In this document: positions 24,790 to 33,417 of the stretch, piece after piece
How positions within the stretch are numbered: position 1 is the stretch's first letter
Layout: the number at the start of each line of letters is the position of its first letter
Assembly (NCBI RefSeq): GCF_014836775.1
Contig: NZ_JACSQD010000004.1
Location: 294,748 to 358,747, forward strand
Source of the DNA: Arthrobacter gallicola
Lineage (GTDB): Bacteria > Actinomycetota > Actinomycetes > Actinomycetales > Micrococcaceae
Reading direction: 5' to 3'
DNA length: 64,000 nt
Notes under the pieces: model-generated
The model's input: the letters and a program-made list of their open reading frames with translations, nothing else
Told to the model about the DNA's origin: nothing
The model's database searches: none
Program-made: the position numbers and the translations under genes

Positions 24790-25203
24790 ATGATCACGTC
24801 GCCTCGGTCCGACTGCCCGGTCAACCGTGCCCTTGAGATGATCGGAGACCAATGGAGTCTGGTGATTCTGCGGGATATCGCGGCTTACGATCGGCGAAGC
24901 TTCCGTGAGCTGTGCACCGCGAATGAAGAAGGGATCAGCGCCCCGGTATTATCGAGGCGGCTTGCCGACCTGACGAGGGCCGGGTTCCTCACTAAGGCTG
25001 ATACGTCTCCCGGCAAGCAGGGCCAGTACTCGTTGACCGAGCTGGGCCTGCAGACGATCCCGCTGATGGTGGAGTTGGCGCGGCTCGGGGTTCTCCTGGA
25101 CCCCGCGACAGCCCGGAATGCGCCGGAGTTCGCGGACCCGTCGCATGCCGGCGGCCTGGAGACGGAAATTGGAGAGCTGCGCCGGCGGCATCTTGGCGGT
25201 TAA
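24790..25203 (+). CDS. HxlR-family transcriptional regulator
   Basis: 137 residues. The signature CPVNRALEMIGDQWSLVILRD contains the conserved N-terminal cysteine (residue 9) used for electrophile or redox sensing in several relatives. A winged helix follows (ISAPVLSRRLADLTRAGFL). AGAAGGAGG precedes the ATG. It is divergent from an NADP-dependent oxidoreductase, the common pairing for HxlR-type sensors of quinones and aldehydes. The C-terminal tail of about 30 residues is longer than in the shortest members. Confidence 0.92.
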   Translation: MITSPRSDCPVNRALEMIGDQWSLVILRDIAAYDRRSFRELCTANEEGISAPVLSRRLADLTRAGFLTKADTSPGKQGQYSLTELGLQTIPLMVELARLGVLLDPATARNAPEFADPSHAGGLETEIGELRRRHLGG

Positions 25204-25261
25204 CCTAACAGGCCAAGCGCCAAGACGGAGCCCGGTCAGAATAGTTTGGTGACCAGGCCGG

Positions 25262-26341
25262 TCAGGAAAGCTCGGCCCGGCCGTGGCGCCAGTACCCCAT
25301 AAATGCGACCTGCTTTCGGTCAATACCGGCGTCGCGGACCAGGTAGCGCCGCAGCCCGCGGACCACCGCCGCTTCGCCGGCAATCCAGGCGTAGAACGGC
25401 AGGGCGCCGGCAGGAGTATTCGGGCTCGGGGAACTCTCCACGATTTCCGGGGTCAGCCGTGCCGGAGTCTCCCACAGGATCGCCGAATCGATATCCACTT
25501 CTTCGGGTTCCTGTCCGCGGCCGGGGGCCACAGTCGCAGGCGGTGCACCGTCCGCGGTTCCGAGACTCGCGTAGCCGGGGACGGCCACAGCTTCGCGGAC
25601 AGCTCTCTCCAGGAGTTCGCCGTGAGGGCGGCCGCCGCGCGGCAGCCAGGTGATGACCACGCCCGACCGGGTACTGATCGGCTGGGCATCCGTTTCATCC
25701 GGGATTTCCAGCAGTGCATGGCCGGTGACGCCTTCCGGCAGGTTCTCCAGAATGGAAGCTACCGCAGGAACGGCGGTTTCGTCCCCCGCCAGCAGCACAT
25801 GCCGGGCCAGTCCCGGCCGCCATTCGATGCCGCCGTAGGATTCGGCGGTAACGCAGTGCACCGCGTTGGGACCGATGACCGTGACGCGGTCCCCCGGCTG
25901 GGCCTGGGCGGCCCACGCGGACGCAGGCCCGCCCACTCCGTCCGCATCGAAATGCAGGACGAAGTCGACGTCGATTTCCGGTGCCGGGGCAGCGCAGCGG
26001 GAGGCCCGCACCGTGTAGGTGCGCATGGAGCCGCGCTGCTGGGCGTCCATCGCGAGCCAGTTCTGGTACCACCCGGTGTCGTCGCAGTTGAGTTCGGGCA
26101 GCTGCTGCCGGGTCCCGTCTTCGGCAACCGGCGGGATGACCACCTTGATGCGCAGATCATCCGTGGAGCCCTGCACACCGAAGCTGCGCAGGCACTCACC
26201 GCCAAAGGTAATCCGCTGGAAATTGGCGCTGAGCCGGCGAACGGAACGGACCTCGACTTCAAAGGCGCTCACCGCAGCGTTGGCACCCTGACGGCGGGGT
26301 TTCACGGCGGCCGCTGACGTGCGGGTGCGTGTTCCGGTCAT
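25262..26341 (-). CDS. siderophore-interacting protein (FAD ferric-siderophore reductase)
   Basis: 359 residues. ViuB/YqjH family: an FAD-binding beta barrel with the motif MRTYTVR (about residue 105), then the NAD(P)H-binding half with HVLLAGDETAVPAVASIL, and a C-terminal YAWIAGEAAVVRGLRRYL. The enzyme reduces ferric siderophore in the cytoplasm and frees the iron. The C-terminal region carries an insertion of about 40 residues (VPGYASLGTADGAPP...EVDID) compared with short members. Its start overlaps the ATPase gene by four bases, so it is the last gene of the uptake operon. Confidence 0.92.
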   Translation of the reverse strand: MTGTRTRTSAAAVKPRRQGANAAVSAFEVEVRSVRRLSANFQRITFGGECLRSFGVQGSTDDLRIKVVIPPVAEDGTRQQLPELNCDDTGWYQNWLAMDAQQRGSMRTYTVRASRCAAPAPEIDVDFVLHFDADGVGGPASAWAAQAQPGDRVTVIGPNAVHCVTAESYGGIEWRPGLARHVLLAGDETAVPAVASILENLPEGVTGHALLEIPDETDAQPISTRSGVVITWLPRGGRPHGELLERAVREAVAVPGYASLGTADGAPPATVAPGRGQEPEEVDIDSAILWETPARLTPEIVESSPSPNTPAGALPFYAWIAGEAAVVRGLRRYLVRDAGIDRKQVAFMGYWRHGRAELS

Positions 26342-27225
26342 GAAGCTGCCTCCAGTGGGTTGCGGTTTTCCGTGCGGGTGTCGTGCGGGTTGGGCAGGTA
26401 GCCGGTGACCGGCTGCACCGGTTCGCGGTGCCGGCGGGAGTGGTGCCTGCCCACCGGGACCACCATGGGCGTCCCCGACACCGGGTCGGGGATGACCGAG
26501 GCTTCGAGGCCAAAAACGTCTCGGACCAGTGAGGCAGTGACGATGGTGCCTGGGTCGCCCTGCGCGGCAATCACACCGGCCTTCATCGCAATCAGGTGGT
26601 CGGCGTAGCGGGCGGCCAGGTTCAGGTCATGGAGCACGATCACGATGGTGGTTCCGGACCTGCGGTTGAGGTCAGTCAACAGGTCCAGGACCTCCACCTG
26701 ATGGGTGACGTCCAGGAAGGTGGTGGGCTCATCCAGCAGCAGGATGTCCGTTTCCTGGGCCAGGGCCATGGCGATCCACACCCGCTGGCGCTGCCCGCCA
26801 GAGAGCTCATCGACGTCACGTCCGGCGAGTTCCAGCGTGCCGGTGGCTTCCAGCGCAGCAGCCACCGCTTCATCGTCGCGGCTGTTCCACTGCCGGAACC
26901 ACCCCTGGTGCGGGTACCGTCCGCGGCCAACCAGGTCCGCGACCGTGATGCCGTCCGGCGCATTGGGGGTCTGCGGGAGCAGCCCGAGGGTGCGGGCCAC
27001 TTCACGGCTGGGCAGGGCGTTGATGTCCCTCCCGTTGAGCTGCACGACGCCGGCGGCCGGCTTAAGCAGGCGCGCCAGGCCGCGGAGCAGGGTGGATTTA
27101 CCGCAGGCGTTGGGGCCAACAATCACGGTAATCCGCCCGGGAGGCAGATCAACGCTGAGCCCGTCCACCACCTTCCTGTCCTCATAGGACAGGACCAGGT
27201 CCTGTGCTCCCAGTTTGTTCTGCAT
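26338..27225 (-). CDS. iron-siderophore ABC transporter ATPase, FepC/FecE-like
   Basis: 295 residues. Walker A GPNACGKST (37-45), signature LSGGQRQR, Walker B ILLLDEPTTFLD, then VIVLHDLNLAARYADH with the switch histidine. Sequence order and wording match FepC/FhuC. A C-terminal tail of about 40 residues, rich in basic and polar residues, extends past the usual end. It lies four bases after the permease stop and overlaps the reductase gene. It powers the two FecCD permeases. Confidence 0.93.
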   Translation of the reverse strand: MQNKLGAQDLVLSYEDRKVVDGLSVDLPPGRITVIVGPNACGKSTLLRGLARLLKPAAGVVQLNGRDINALPSREVARTLGLLPQTPNAPDGITVADLVGRGRYPHQGWFRQWNSRDDEAVAAALEATGTLELAGRDVDELSGGQRQRVWIAMALAQETDILLLDEPTTFLDVTHQVEVLDLLTDLNRRSGTTIVIVLHDLNLAARYADHLIAMKAGVIAAQGDPGTIVTASLVRDVFGLEASVIPDPVSGTPMVVPVGRHHSRRHREPVQPVTGYLPNPHDTRTENRNPLEAAS

Positions 27226-27228
27226 GCT

Positions 27229-28293
27229 TTAGCCTCCTCGGCCAACACGGTTGGAGCTGACCAGCAGCCACAGCAGGAAAGGCGCGCCCAGCGCACCGGT
27301 GACGACGCCCACCGGCAGCGACGTGCCGGGCACCAGGTTGTGGCCCACAAAGTCAGCCGCGAGCAGGATGACGGCGCCGGTCAGTCCGGCTGCCGGGAGC
27401 GACGCGCGTCCGCCCAGCAGCCGGCGGGAAATTGGCCCGGCCAGGAACGCCACGAACGCCACCGGACCGGCTGCGGCGGTAGCGACGGCAGCGAGGCCAA
27501 CGCCGGTGAACAGCAGTCCGGCCCGGGTAGCCTCCACGGGCAGCCCGAGTCCGGCGGCGAAGTCATCGCCCAGTTCCAGGATGCGGAGCCGGCGGCCCAG
27601 CAGCACTGCGGCGGGCAGCAGTACCACCAGTGCGGCGGCCACAATGCCGGCGCGTTCCCAGGAGGCGGAGTTCAGGGAACCGGTGAGCCAGACCAGCGAA
27701 TCGGCGGCAGTCCGCACATCGGTGCGGGTGAGCAGGAAGTTCACCACGGCCTGCAGCACGGCGGCGAATCCGACGCCGATCAGGACCAGCCGCGCTCCCG
27801 CGGCCCCGCCTCGGCGGCTGAGCAGGAAGAGGGCCACAGCGATCACCGTGGCTCCAAGCAGCGCAGCGAGGGAGACCGCTCCCCCGGTAGCCCCGAAAAC
27901 CACCATGGCAGCCACGGCAGCGGCGCTGGCACCGTAGCTGATGCCGATGATGTCCGGGCTGGCCAGCGGGTTCCGCAGCATGGTCTGGAAGAGATGTCCC
28001 GAGACACCAAATGCCACACCGATCAGGACGGCTGTTACGGCGCGCGGCAGCTTGCTCTCCATCACGATGAAGGTGGCACCGGGGATCTTTTCCCCGCCCA
28101 GGATGCGGATGAAATCCGGGATGGTGACCGTGTAGTTACCCAGCAGGTTGTAGACGAAGAACAGGACCACCACGGTGGCGGCCAGGGAAGCCAGCACCAC
28201 TCTGCGGCGGAGCCCGGTGCGGCGCCGCACATCGCGGATGAGTGCGGCGGGAGCGGCGGGACGGTCCTGGTGCAGCACAGGTGCGGCGCTCAC
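27229..28293 (-). CDS. iron-siderophore ABC permease, FecCD/FepG-like
   Basis: 354 residues, about nine membrane helices. FecCD landmarks are MLRNPLASPDIIGISYGASAAAV, LGDDFAAGLGLPVE and FVAFLAGPISRRLLGG, where the coupling helix contacts the ATPase. The start is GTG 28291-28293, overlapping the upstream permease stop (GTGA); the longer open frame to 28461 is a shadow of that gene. The N-terminal 45 residues are basic and cytoplasmic. It pairs with the neighbouring permease as a heterodimer. Confidence 0.92.
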   Translation of the reverse strand: MSAAPVLHQDRPAAPAALIRDVRRRTGLRRRVVLASLAATVVVLFFVYNLLGNYTVTIPDFIRILGGEKIPGATFIVMESKLPRAVTAVLIGVAFGVSGHLFQTMLRNPLASPDIIGISYGASAAAVAAMVVFGATGGAVSLAALLGATVIAVALFLLSRRGGAAGARLVLIGVGFAAVLQAVVNFLLTRTDVRTAADSLVWLTGSLNSASWERAGIVAAALVVLLPAAVLLGRRLRILELGDDFAAGLGLPVEATRAGLLFTGVGLAAVATAAAGPVAFVAFLAGPISRRLLGGRASLPAAGLTGAVILLAADFVGHNLVPGTSLPVGVVTGALGAPFLLWLLVSSNRVGRGG

Positions 28294-29351
28294 AGTTCCG
28301 CCAGCTTCCGCCGGCGGATGATGGCGATGAAGACGGGGGCGCCGATGACCGCGGTCATGATGCCGACCGGCACCTCGCCCGGAGGCAGAATCAGGCGTCC
28401 GACGACGTCGGACACCAGCAGCAGCACCGGCGCGAGTACGGCCGAGAGGACCAGGATCCACCGGTAGTCGGGACCGGTGAGCCCGCGGACCAGATGGGGG
28501 ATGACCAGGCCCACGAACGCGATGGGCCCTGCGGCAGCCGTTGCGGCACCGCAGAGCAGCACTACGCCGACGGCCATGATGCCGCGGGAGCGGTTGACGT
28601 TTTGTCCAAGTCCGCGGGCGACGTCGTCACCCAGGCTCAGTCCGTTCAGCAGCCGCCCTGAGGCCAGGAGAATAGCTGCGCCTGCGGCGAGGAAGGGAAT
28701 CAGGGGAAGGAGGACGTCCCAGCCGCGGCCTGAGACCGTGCCAACCTGCCAGAAACGGAAGGTGTCCAGAGTCTGCCGGCTGGTGACCAGGATGGCCGAG
28801 AGCAGGGAGGTCAGCCCGGCAGTCAGTCCCGCACCGGCCAGCGCCAGTTTGACCGGCGTGGCGCCTTCCCTGCCCAGGGATGCCACGGAATAGACGATCA
28901 GCGCGGCGGCGGCGGTGCCGGCCAGCGCGAACCAGACGTAGCCGGTGAAGGAGGTGATCCCAAAAACGTAGATGGCGGTGACAACAGCGAACGCCGCGCC
29001 TGCATTCAGGCCCATGATCCCCGGGTCCGCCAGCGGGTTCCGGGTCATGCCCTGCAGTGCGGTTCCCGCCAGTCCCAGGGCCGCCCCAATCAGCAGGGCC
29101 GCAATGGTGCGCGGAACCCGGCTCAGCACCACTGCGTGGTCACCGTTGGCACTGTCCGGGCTGACCAGCGCCTGCACCACGGTTTCCAGCGACAGCGGGC
29201 GGGCTCCCAGTGCCACGGAGGCGAAGCTGGCCAGTGCCAGGATCAGCAGGCCGGCACACAGCAGCCAGAACGGCGGCACCCGGCGCGGCTGCTTGCGGGC
29301 GGGGGCAGGGGAGCCGGAAACAGGGGTGCGGTTGACGGCCGTTGAGGTCAC
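28290..29351 (-). CDS. iron-siderophore ABC permease, FecCD/FepD-like
   Basis: 353 residues. Landmarks are GMTRNPLADPGIMGLNAGAAFAVV, LGDDVARGLGQNVN and GPIAFVGLVIPHLVRGLTGPD, all typical of FepD. The GTG start has AGGAGG seven bases upstream. It is the first gene of a four-gene operon (two permeases, ATPase, reductase) whose promoter region holds an iron box about 35 bases upstream. The binding protein is not in this operon but about 5 kb away. Confidence 0.92.
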   Translation of the reverse strand: MTSTAVNRTPVSGSPAPARKQPRRVPPFWLLCAGLLILALASFASVALGARPLSLETVVQALVSPDSANGDHAVVLSRVPRTIAALLIGAALGLAGTALQGMTRNPLADPGIMGLNAGAAFAVVTAIYVFGITSFTGYVWFALAGTAAAALIVYSVASLGREGATPVKLALAGAGLTAGLTSLLSAILVTSRQTLDTFRFWQVGTVSGRGWDVLLPLIPFLAAGAAILLASGRLLNGLSLGDDVARGLGQNVNRSRGIMAVGVVLLCGAATAAAGPIAFVGLVIPHLVRGLTGPDYRWILVLSAVLAPVLLLVSDVVGRLILPPGEVPVGIMTAVIGAPVFIAIIRRRKLAEL

Positions 29352-29383
29352 GGCGGCACCTCCTGAAGCCAGTGGAATTGAAC

Positions 29384-29402
29384 TTAAGTAAGGCTAACCT
29401 AC
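29384..29402 (-). promoter_or_regulatory. DtxR/IdeR-type iron box
   Basis: TTAAGTAAGGCTAACCTAC matches 15 of 19 positions of the actinobacterial iron-box consensus TTAGGTTAGCCTAACCTAA. Position just upstream of the siderophore permease operon supports iron repression through a DtxR/IdeR protein (not encoded in the window). Confidence 0.8.
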
Positions 29403-29482
29403 GGCGAGTCAAATTAAGAAACAGTTCCATGCCGTATTAGGCTTACTCCCCCTTCTGCCCCTGCCCTGCCCTGGTCATCCTT

Positions 29483-29529
29483 GGGCATGCCCGGGGATGC
29501 CCAGGGTTCCCGGGCATGCCCAGGGATGC
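29483..29529. repeat. palindromic 18-base direct repeats
   Basis: GGGCATGCCCGGGGATGC (29483-29500) recurs as GGGCATGCCCAGGGATGC (29512-29529). Each copy carries the palindrome GGGCATGCCC. The pair lies between the iron-operon promoter and the end of the reductase-like gene at 29539, and may act as its terminator. Confidence 0.7.
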
Positions 29530-29538
29530 TGTCCCGGG

Positions 29539-30597
29539 TTAGGCGCCGTGCCCGGGCGCGACTTCCTCGCCTGCGCGGACCGGACCGGGAGGAGTCCCGT
29601 CACCGAAGGGACGGCCGCCCAGCGCCTCCCGGCCGTGCGGGGTCAGCCAGCCGGAGGTATCCGGACCCGCCGGGACGATCTGCGTGGGGTTCAGGTCCTC
29701 ATGCACGATGTAGTAGTGCTGCTTGATCTGCACAAAGTCCACGGTGTCACCGAAGCCCGGGGTCTGGAACAGGTCCCGGGCGTACCCCCAGAGCGCGGGC
29801 ATCTCGGTGAGCTTGTTCCGGTTGCACTTGAAGTGGCCGTGGTAGACCGCGTCAAAGCGGACCAGGGTGGTGAAGAGCCGGACATCGGCTTCGGTGATGG
29901 TGTCCCCGATCAGGTAGCGCTGCCTGGACAGGCGGTCCTCCAGCCAGTCCATGGCCGCCCACAGCCGTTCGTACGCGGCGTCGTATGCTTCCTGCGATCC
30001 GGCAAAGCCGCAGCGGTAAACACCGTTGTTCACTTCGGTGAAGATTCGCTTGTTGACCACGCGCATCTCTTCCAGATGCTCAGCCGGGAGCAGGTTGGGG
30101 GCACCCTCGCGGTGGAATTCGGTCCACTCGGTGGAGAAATCCTCCGTGATCTGCGGGAAGTTGTTCGTCACCACGGCACCGGAGGGGATATCCACAACGG
30201 CCGGAACGGTGATCCCGCGCGTGTAGCCGGGCACGCGGCGGAAGAATGCTTCCTGCAGCCGTTCAATGCCGAGCACCGGATCCTTTCCATCCGGGTCAAG
30301 ATCAAAGGTCCAGCTGCGCGAATCGTGGGTAGGGCCTGGCATTCCAAGGGAGATGGCGTCTTCGAGTCCCAGCAGGCGCCGGACGATGATGGTGCGGTTG
30401 GCCCAGGGGCAGGCGCGGGCAGCGATCAACCGGTACCGGCCCGGCTCAACCGGATAACCGTCACGGCCGTCGCGGGTGATGCGCGTTTCGATGTAGTTGG
30501 TGTCCCGGGTGTATTCCTGCCCGCCGGACACATAGGAGCCGCGGGTGCTGTAGTCCCCGCCCGCTGCCGCGGTGTCCGTTGCCTCTGTGCCTGTCAT
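29539..30597 (-). CDS. glutathionyl-hydroquinone reductase-like protein (Xi-class GST fold)
   Basis: 352 residues. The thioredoxin-like domain has the motif AARACPWANRT with the catalytic cysteine in CPW, as in YqjG/PcpF. The C-terminal helical domain includes RQRYLIGDTITEADVRLFTTLVRFD and the family segment VYHGHFKCNRN. These enzymes remove a thiol from thiol-hydroquinone adducts. Actinobacteria use mycothiol, not glutathione, so the physiological thiol is uncertain. ATG 30595-30597 is chosen because GGAG precedes it; an ATG five codons upstream is possible. The frame open to 31407 overlaps the divergent epimerase gene. Confidence 0.9.
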   Translation of the reverse strand: MTGTEATDTAAAGGDYSTRGSYVSGGQEYTRDTNYIETRITRDGRDGYPVEPGRYRLIAARACPWANRTIIVRRLLGLEDAISLGMPGPTHDSRSWTFDLDPDGKDPVLGIERLQEAFFRRVPGYTRGITVPAVVDIPSGAVVTNNFPQITEDFSTEWTEFHREGAPNLLPAEHLEEMRVVNKRIFTEVNNGVYRCGFAGSQEAYDAAYERLWAAMDWLEDRLSRQRYLIGDTITEADVRLFTTLVRFDAVYHGHFKCNRNKLTEMPALWGYARDLFQTPGFGDTVDFVQIKQHYYIVHEDLNPTQIVPAGPDTSGWLTPHGREALGGRPFGDGTPPGPVRAGEEVAPGHGA

Positions 30598-30741
30598 ATC
30601 CGCTCCATCCATCAGCCGAATGCTTCCGTCTCCTTCCACGGTAACGCCCCTGCCCGCGGGCGCTGATCCGGCTGTAGAGTCGAGGACCAGCAGCGCTGTG
30701 TACGCGGAGCTGGGTTTTGTCGAAACTGAAGGGACATCGTG

Positions 30742-31779
30742 ATGCGTGTAGCCGTCCTCGGAGCCACCGGGAATGTGGGGACTGCCGTCCTGCGCCGCCT
30801 GCAGGCCGCCCGGGCCGAACGCCCGGACGGACTGGAGATCATCGGCGTCGCCCGCCGGGTACCCACCCAGCCGACAGGCCCTTACGAAGGTGTCCAGTGG
30901 CACAGCATCGACGTCGCCTCCAGATCCGGCCGGGACGAGCTGGCGCAGGTGCTCGACGGCGTGGACGCGGTGGTGCACCTCATCTGGGCCATCCAGCCCA
31001 ACCGCGATGAGGCCGAGCTGCACCGGATCAATGTGCACGGCACGGAAAACATGCTCTCCGCAGCCGCTGAAGCCGGGGTCCGCCAGGTGGTGTGCGCTTC
31101 CTCCGTGGGCGCCTACTCCCCCGCACCCAAGGACGTCCTGACGGATGAATCCTGGCCGGCCAGGGGTATTGCCTCTTCGCACTACAGCCGGCACAAGGGT
31201 GAACAGGAAGAACTGCTGGATGAGTTCGAACGCCGCTACCCGGAGATTCCCGTTGCCCGGCTGCGGCCCGGCCTGATTTTCCAGTCCGACGCCGGCAGTG
31301 AAATCGGGCGGTATTTCCTGGGTCCGCTGGTGCCCAGGTTCATCCTGAACCGGCTGAGCCTGCCGCTGATCCCACTGCCCGCCGAGTTTTCCTTCCAGGT
31401 GGTCCATGCCGATGACATGGCGGACGCCTACTGGCGGGTGATCGATCAGCGGGCTGAGGGCGCCTACAACATTGCCGCCGATCCGGTGATCACACCCGAG
31501 CTGCTCGCCGGCCTGCTGGGTGCCCGCAGGATCCTGAACGTTCCCGTTGGCTTGATCCGTCTCGTCGTTGCGCTTACCTGGGCGGCACGGCTCCAGGCGA
31601 CCGATCCGGGCTGGATTGACATGGCCGCCGGCGCTCCGCTGATGGACACCACCCGGGCCCGCGAGCTGCTGGGCTGGGAGCCCAAGCGGTCTTCCCTCCG
31701 TGCATTCCAGGACGTTCTGGACGGGCTCAGCGAACAGGCGGGCCTGCCCGGTTCACCACTGCTGGGGCCTGGGCGCTAA
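30742..31779 (+). CDS. NAD-dependent epimerase/dehydratase-family protein
   Basis: 345 residues. The extended SDR Rossmann motif MRVAVLGATGNVGTA is at the N terminus (TGxxGxxG as GATGNVG). The active-site Tyr-x-x-x-Lys reads YSRHK at about 150. NAD(P)-binding, substrate unknown. A GTG directly before the ATG is also a possible start; GAAGGGA lies five to eight bases upstream. It diverges from the hydroquinone-reductase-like gene and ends at a strong terminator. Confidence 0.87.
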   Translation: MRVAVLGATGNVGTAVLRRLQAARAERPDGLEIIGVARRVPTQPTGPYEGVQWHSIDVASRSGRDELAQVLDGVDAVVHLIWAIQPNRDEAELHRINVHGTENMLSAAAEAGVRQVVCASSVGAYSPAPKDVLTDESWPARGIASSHYSRHKGEQEELLDEFERRYPEIPVARLRPGLIFQSDAGSEIGRYFLGPLVPRFILNRLSLPLIPLPAEFSFQVVHADDMADAYWRVIDQRAEGAYNIAADPVITPELLAGLLGARRILNVPVGLIRLVVALTWAARLQATDPGWIDMAAGAPLMDTTRARELLGWEPKRSSLRAFQDVLDGLSEQAGLPGSPLLGPGR

Positions 31780-31796
31780 GCCCCCGGAAGCTCATA

Positions 31797-31839
31797 AACC
31801 ATCGGCCCGGACCGCAGCTGCGGGTCCGGGCCGATGGTT
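31797..31839. terminator. long bidirectional terminator
   Basis: Arms of about 21 bases (31797-31817 and 31818-31839), with a single bulged base and starting AACCATCGGCCCGGACC, form a very stable hairpin followed by TTTTC. It lies between the epimerase and the YihY gene, which converge. Confidence 0.85.
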
Positions 31840-31849
31840 TTCGAGCTGC

Positions 31850-32917
31850 TTACAAGTCGTCGTCGTAATCCTTGCCGGCGTGCTGCTGGCGCAGTGCCCG
31901 GCCCTGTTCCACATCCTTGACTTCCTGTTCCGCCCGCTTGTCCATCTGCGTGGTGTCGCGCGGCGGGAGCTGGATCGAGTGCTCCGCCTGGATGCCGGCC
32001 TGGAGTTCGCGGCCGCGCTCCACTTCGGCGTCGAACTCAGCGCCGAAGAGCAGGGAGATGTTGACCAGCCAGATCCACAGCAGCAGCACGATCACACCGC
32101 CGATGGCGCCGTAAGTGGCGTTGTAGCTGCCAAAGTTACCCACGTAGAAAGCGAATCCCAGGGTGGCGATGGCCATCACGATCAGAGCCAGGAAGGCACC
32201 CATGCTCATCCAGCGGAATTTGGGCTGCTTGACGTTGGGTGTGGCGTAATACAGCAGGGCAATGATCACGATCGCAAAGAGCACCATGACCGGCCACTTG
32301 GCGATGTTCCAGATGAGCACGGCCTCGCTGCCCATGCCAATGTAGTTTCCGATCGTTTCGGCAATCGGTCCGCTGATGACCAGCATGATCAGCAGCCCGG
32401 CAACCAGGAGGATCGCGACCAGGGTGACCAGCAGCTGGAGGGGACGCAGCTTCCAGATCGGCCGGCCTTCCTCGACCTCGTAGATTCGATTCATCGAGCG
32501 GCCGAAGGCACCCACGTAGCCTGACGCTGACCACAGCGCACCGGCAATACCAACAAAGAGTGCCAGCCCGGCTGCCTGTGAGGATGTGAGCTGTTCAATC
32601 GGACCACTGACCAGGGCCACGGCATCCGCAGGTGCAAACGTCTCCAGGAAGTCCAGCAGGGCGTTGGTGGTGCTCTCCGCCTGTCCCACCAGTCCGAGGA
32701 TCGAGACCATGGCCAGCAGTGCCGGGAAAAGCGAAAGGACCGTGTAGTAGGTCAGTGCTGCGGCCAGGTCGGTGCACTGGTCCTTGGAAAACTCACGGAT
32801 GGTCTTGCGGAAGATGTACTTCCAGCTGGGCTTGGTGACCTCAGTTGGCGAGTCGGGTTTAGCCGCATTCTCAAGCGACGCACCGTCCTTGCCGGAGGTA
32901 TTGTCCTGCTGAGCCAT
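31850..32917 (-). CDS. YihY/virulence factor BrkB-family membrane protein
   Basis: 355 residues, six or so membrane helices. The family opening DLAAALTYYTVLSLFPALLAM and central LWSASGYVGAFGRSMNRIY are present. A charged C-terminal tail (about 50 residues) ends in DDD. ATG 32915-32917 has AGGAGGG four bases upstream; the extension to 33055 lacks similarity. Function is poorly known; the old RNase BN label for the family is wrong. Confidence 0.9.
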   Translation of the reverse strand: MAQQDNTSGKDGASLENAAKPDSPTEVTKPSWKYIFRKTIREFSKDQCTDLAAALTYYTVLSLFPALLAMVSILGLVGQAESTTNALLDFLETFAPADAVALVSGPIEQLTSSQAAGLALFVGIAGALWSASGYVGAFGRSMNRIYEVEEGRPIWKLRPLQLLVTLVAILLVAGLLIMLVISGPIAETIGNYIGMGSEAVLIWNIAKWPVMVLFAIVIIALLYYATPNVKQPKFRWMSMGAFLALIVMAIATLGFAFYVGNFGSYNATYGAIGGVIVLLLWIWLVNISLLFGAEFDAEVERGRELQAGIQAEHSIQLPPRDTTQMDKRAEQEVKDVEQGRALRQQHAGKDYDDDL

Positions 32918-33014
32918 TGAGCCCTCCTGGCTGATCGGGTCCGGGATCCTCATCGTATTACTAAGCAAGCTTAGGTCCAAGCGGGCCCGCCGGCGGCTTT
33001 GGTCTCCGGGAACC

Positions 33015-33326
33015 TCACCAGCCCTTGTAATAGTCTTCGAGTGCCGCTTCCTCATCGGGTGTCAGCGCACCCTCGTGGTCCATGTCCGGGGAGTCTTCGA
33101 TCGCTTTGCGGGAGTAGTTCACAAAAAGGTCATCGTCATCGCGGCGGGCCCCGGCCAGCGGCACAAAGTACTGGCGGCCTTCAAACAGGCCCAGCGCCAC
33201 CGTAATCCAGGCGGGCTGCCCGGTGGCACGGTCCAGATGGACGTTGCCCACCAGCCCCAGCCGTTCGCCGTCCTTGGCCCAGACTGTGCAGCCCTGCAAT
33301 TCGTGGATTACGTACTGGTCAACCAT
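33015..33326 (-). CDS. PRC-barrel-like small protein
   Basis: 103 residues from ATG 33326 (MVDQYVIHELQGCTVWAKDG), which has AGAGGA eight bases upstream; an in-frame ATG at 33347 has none. The beta-rich section GERLGLVGNVHLDRATGQPA followed by WITVALG resembles a PRC-barrel, and the C-terminal tail is acidic (DMDHEGALTPDEEAALEDYY). It is cytoplasmic and often linked to stress or RNA metabolism; no function can be stated. It stands between membrane protein genes on the same strand. Confidence 0.75.
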   Translation of the reverse strand: MVDQYVIHELQGCTVWAKDGERLGLVGNVHLDRATGQPAWITVALGLFEGRQYFVPLAGARRDDDDLFVNYSRKAIEDSPDMDHEGALTPDEEAALEDYYKGW

Positions 33327-33417
33327 GCCCGGATTCCTCTCCGTCATATTCCGCAGTCCGCCGCAAGCCGCGCCGTGGGTATCATTCCAGCCCTTTATCC
33401 CCCCGGCTTGTCAACAC

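Noticed and set aside
26596..28467. A 623-codon open frame opposite the siderophore ATPase and permease
   Set aside because: Covers two recognisable genes of the other strand and shows no protein family; a shadow of biased third codon positions.
30598..31407. Long N-terminal extension of the hydroquinone-reductase-like protein
   Set aside because: It is antisense to the epimerase gene and lacks similarity; the ATG at 30597 has GGAG upstream.
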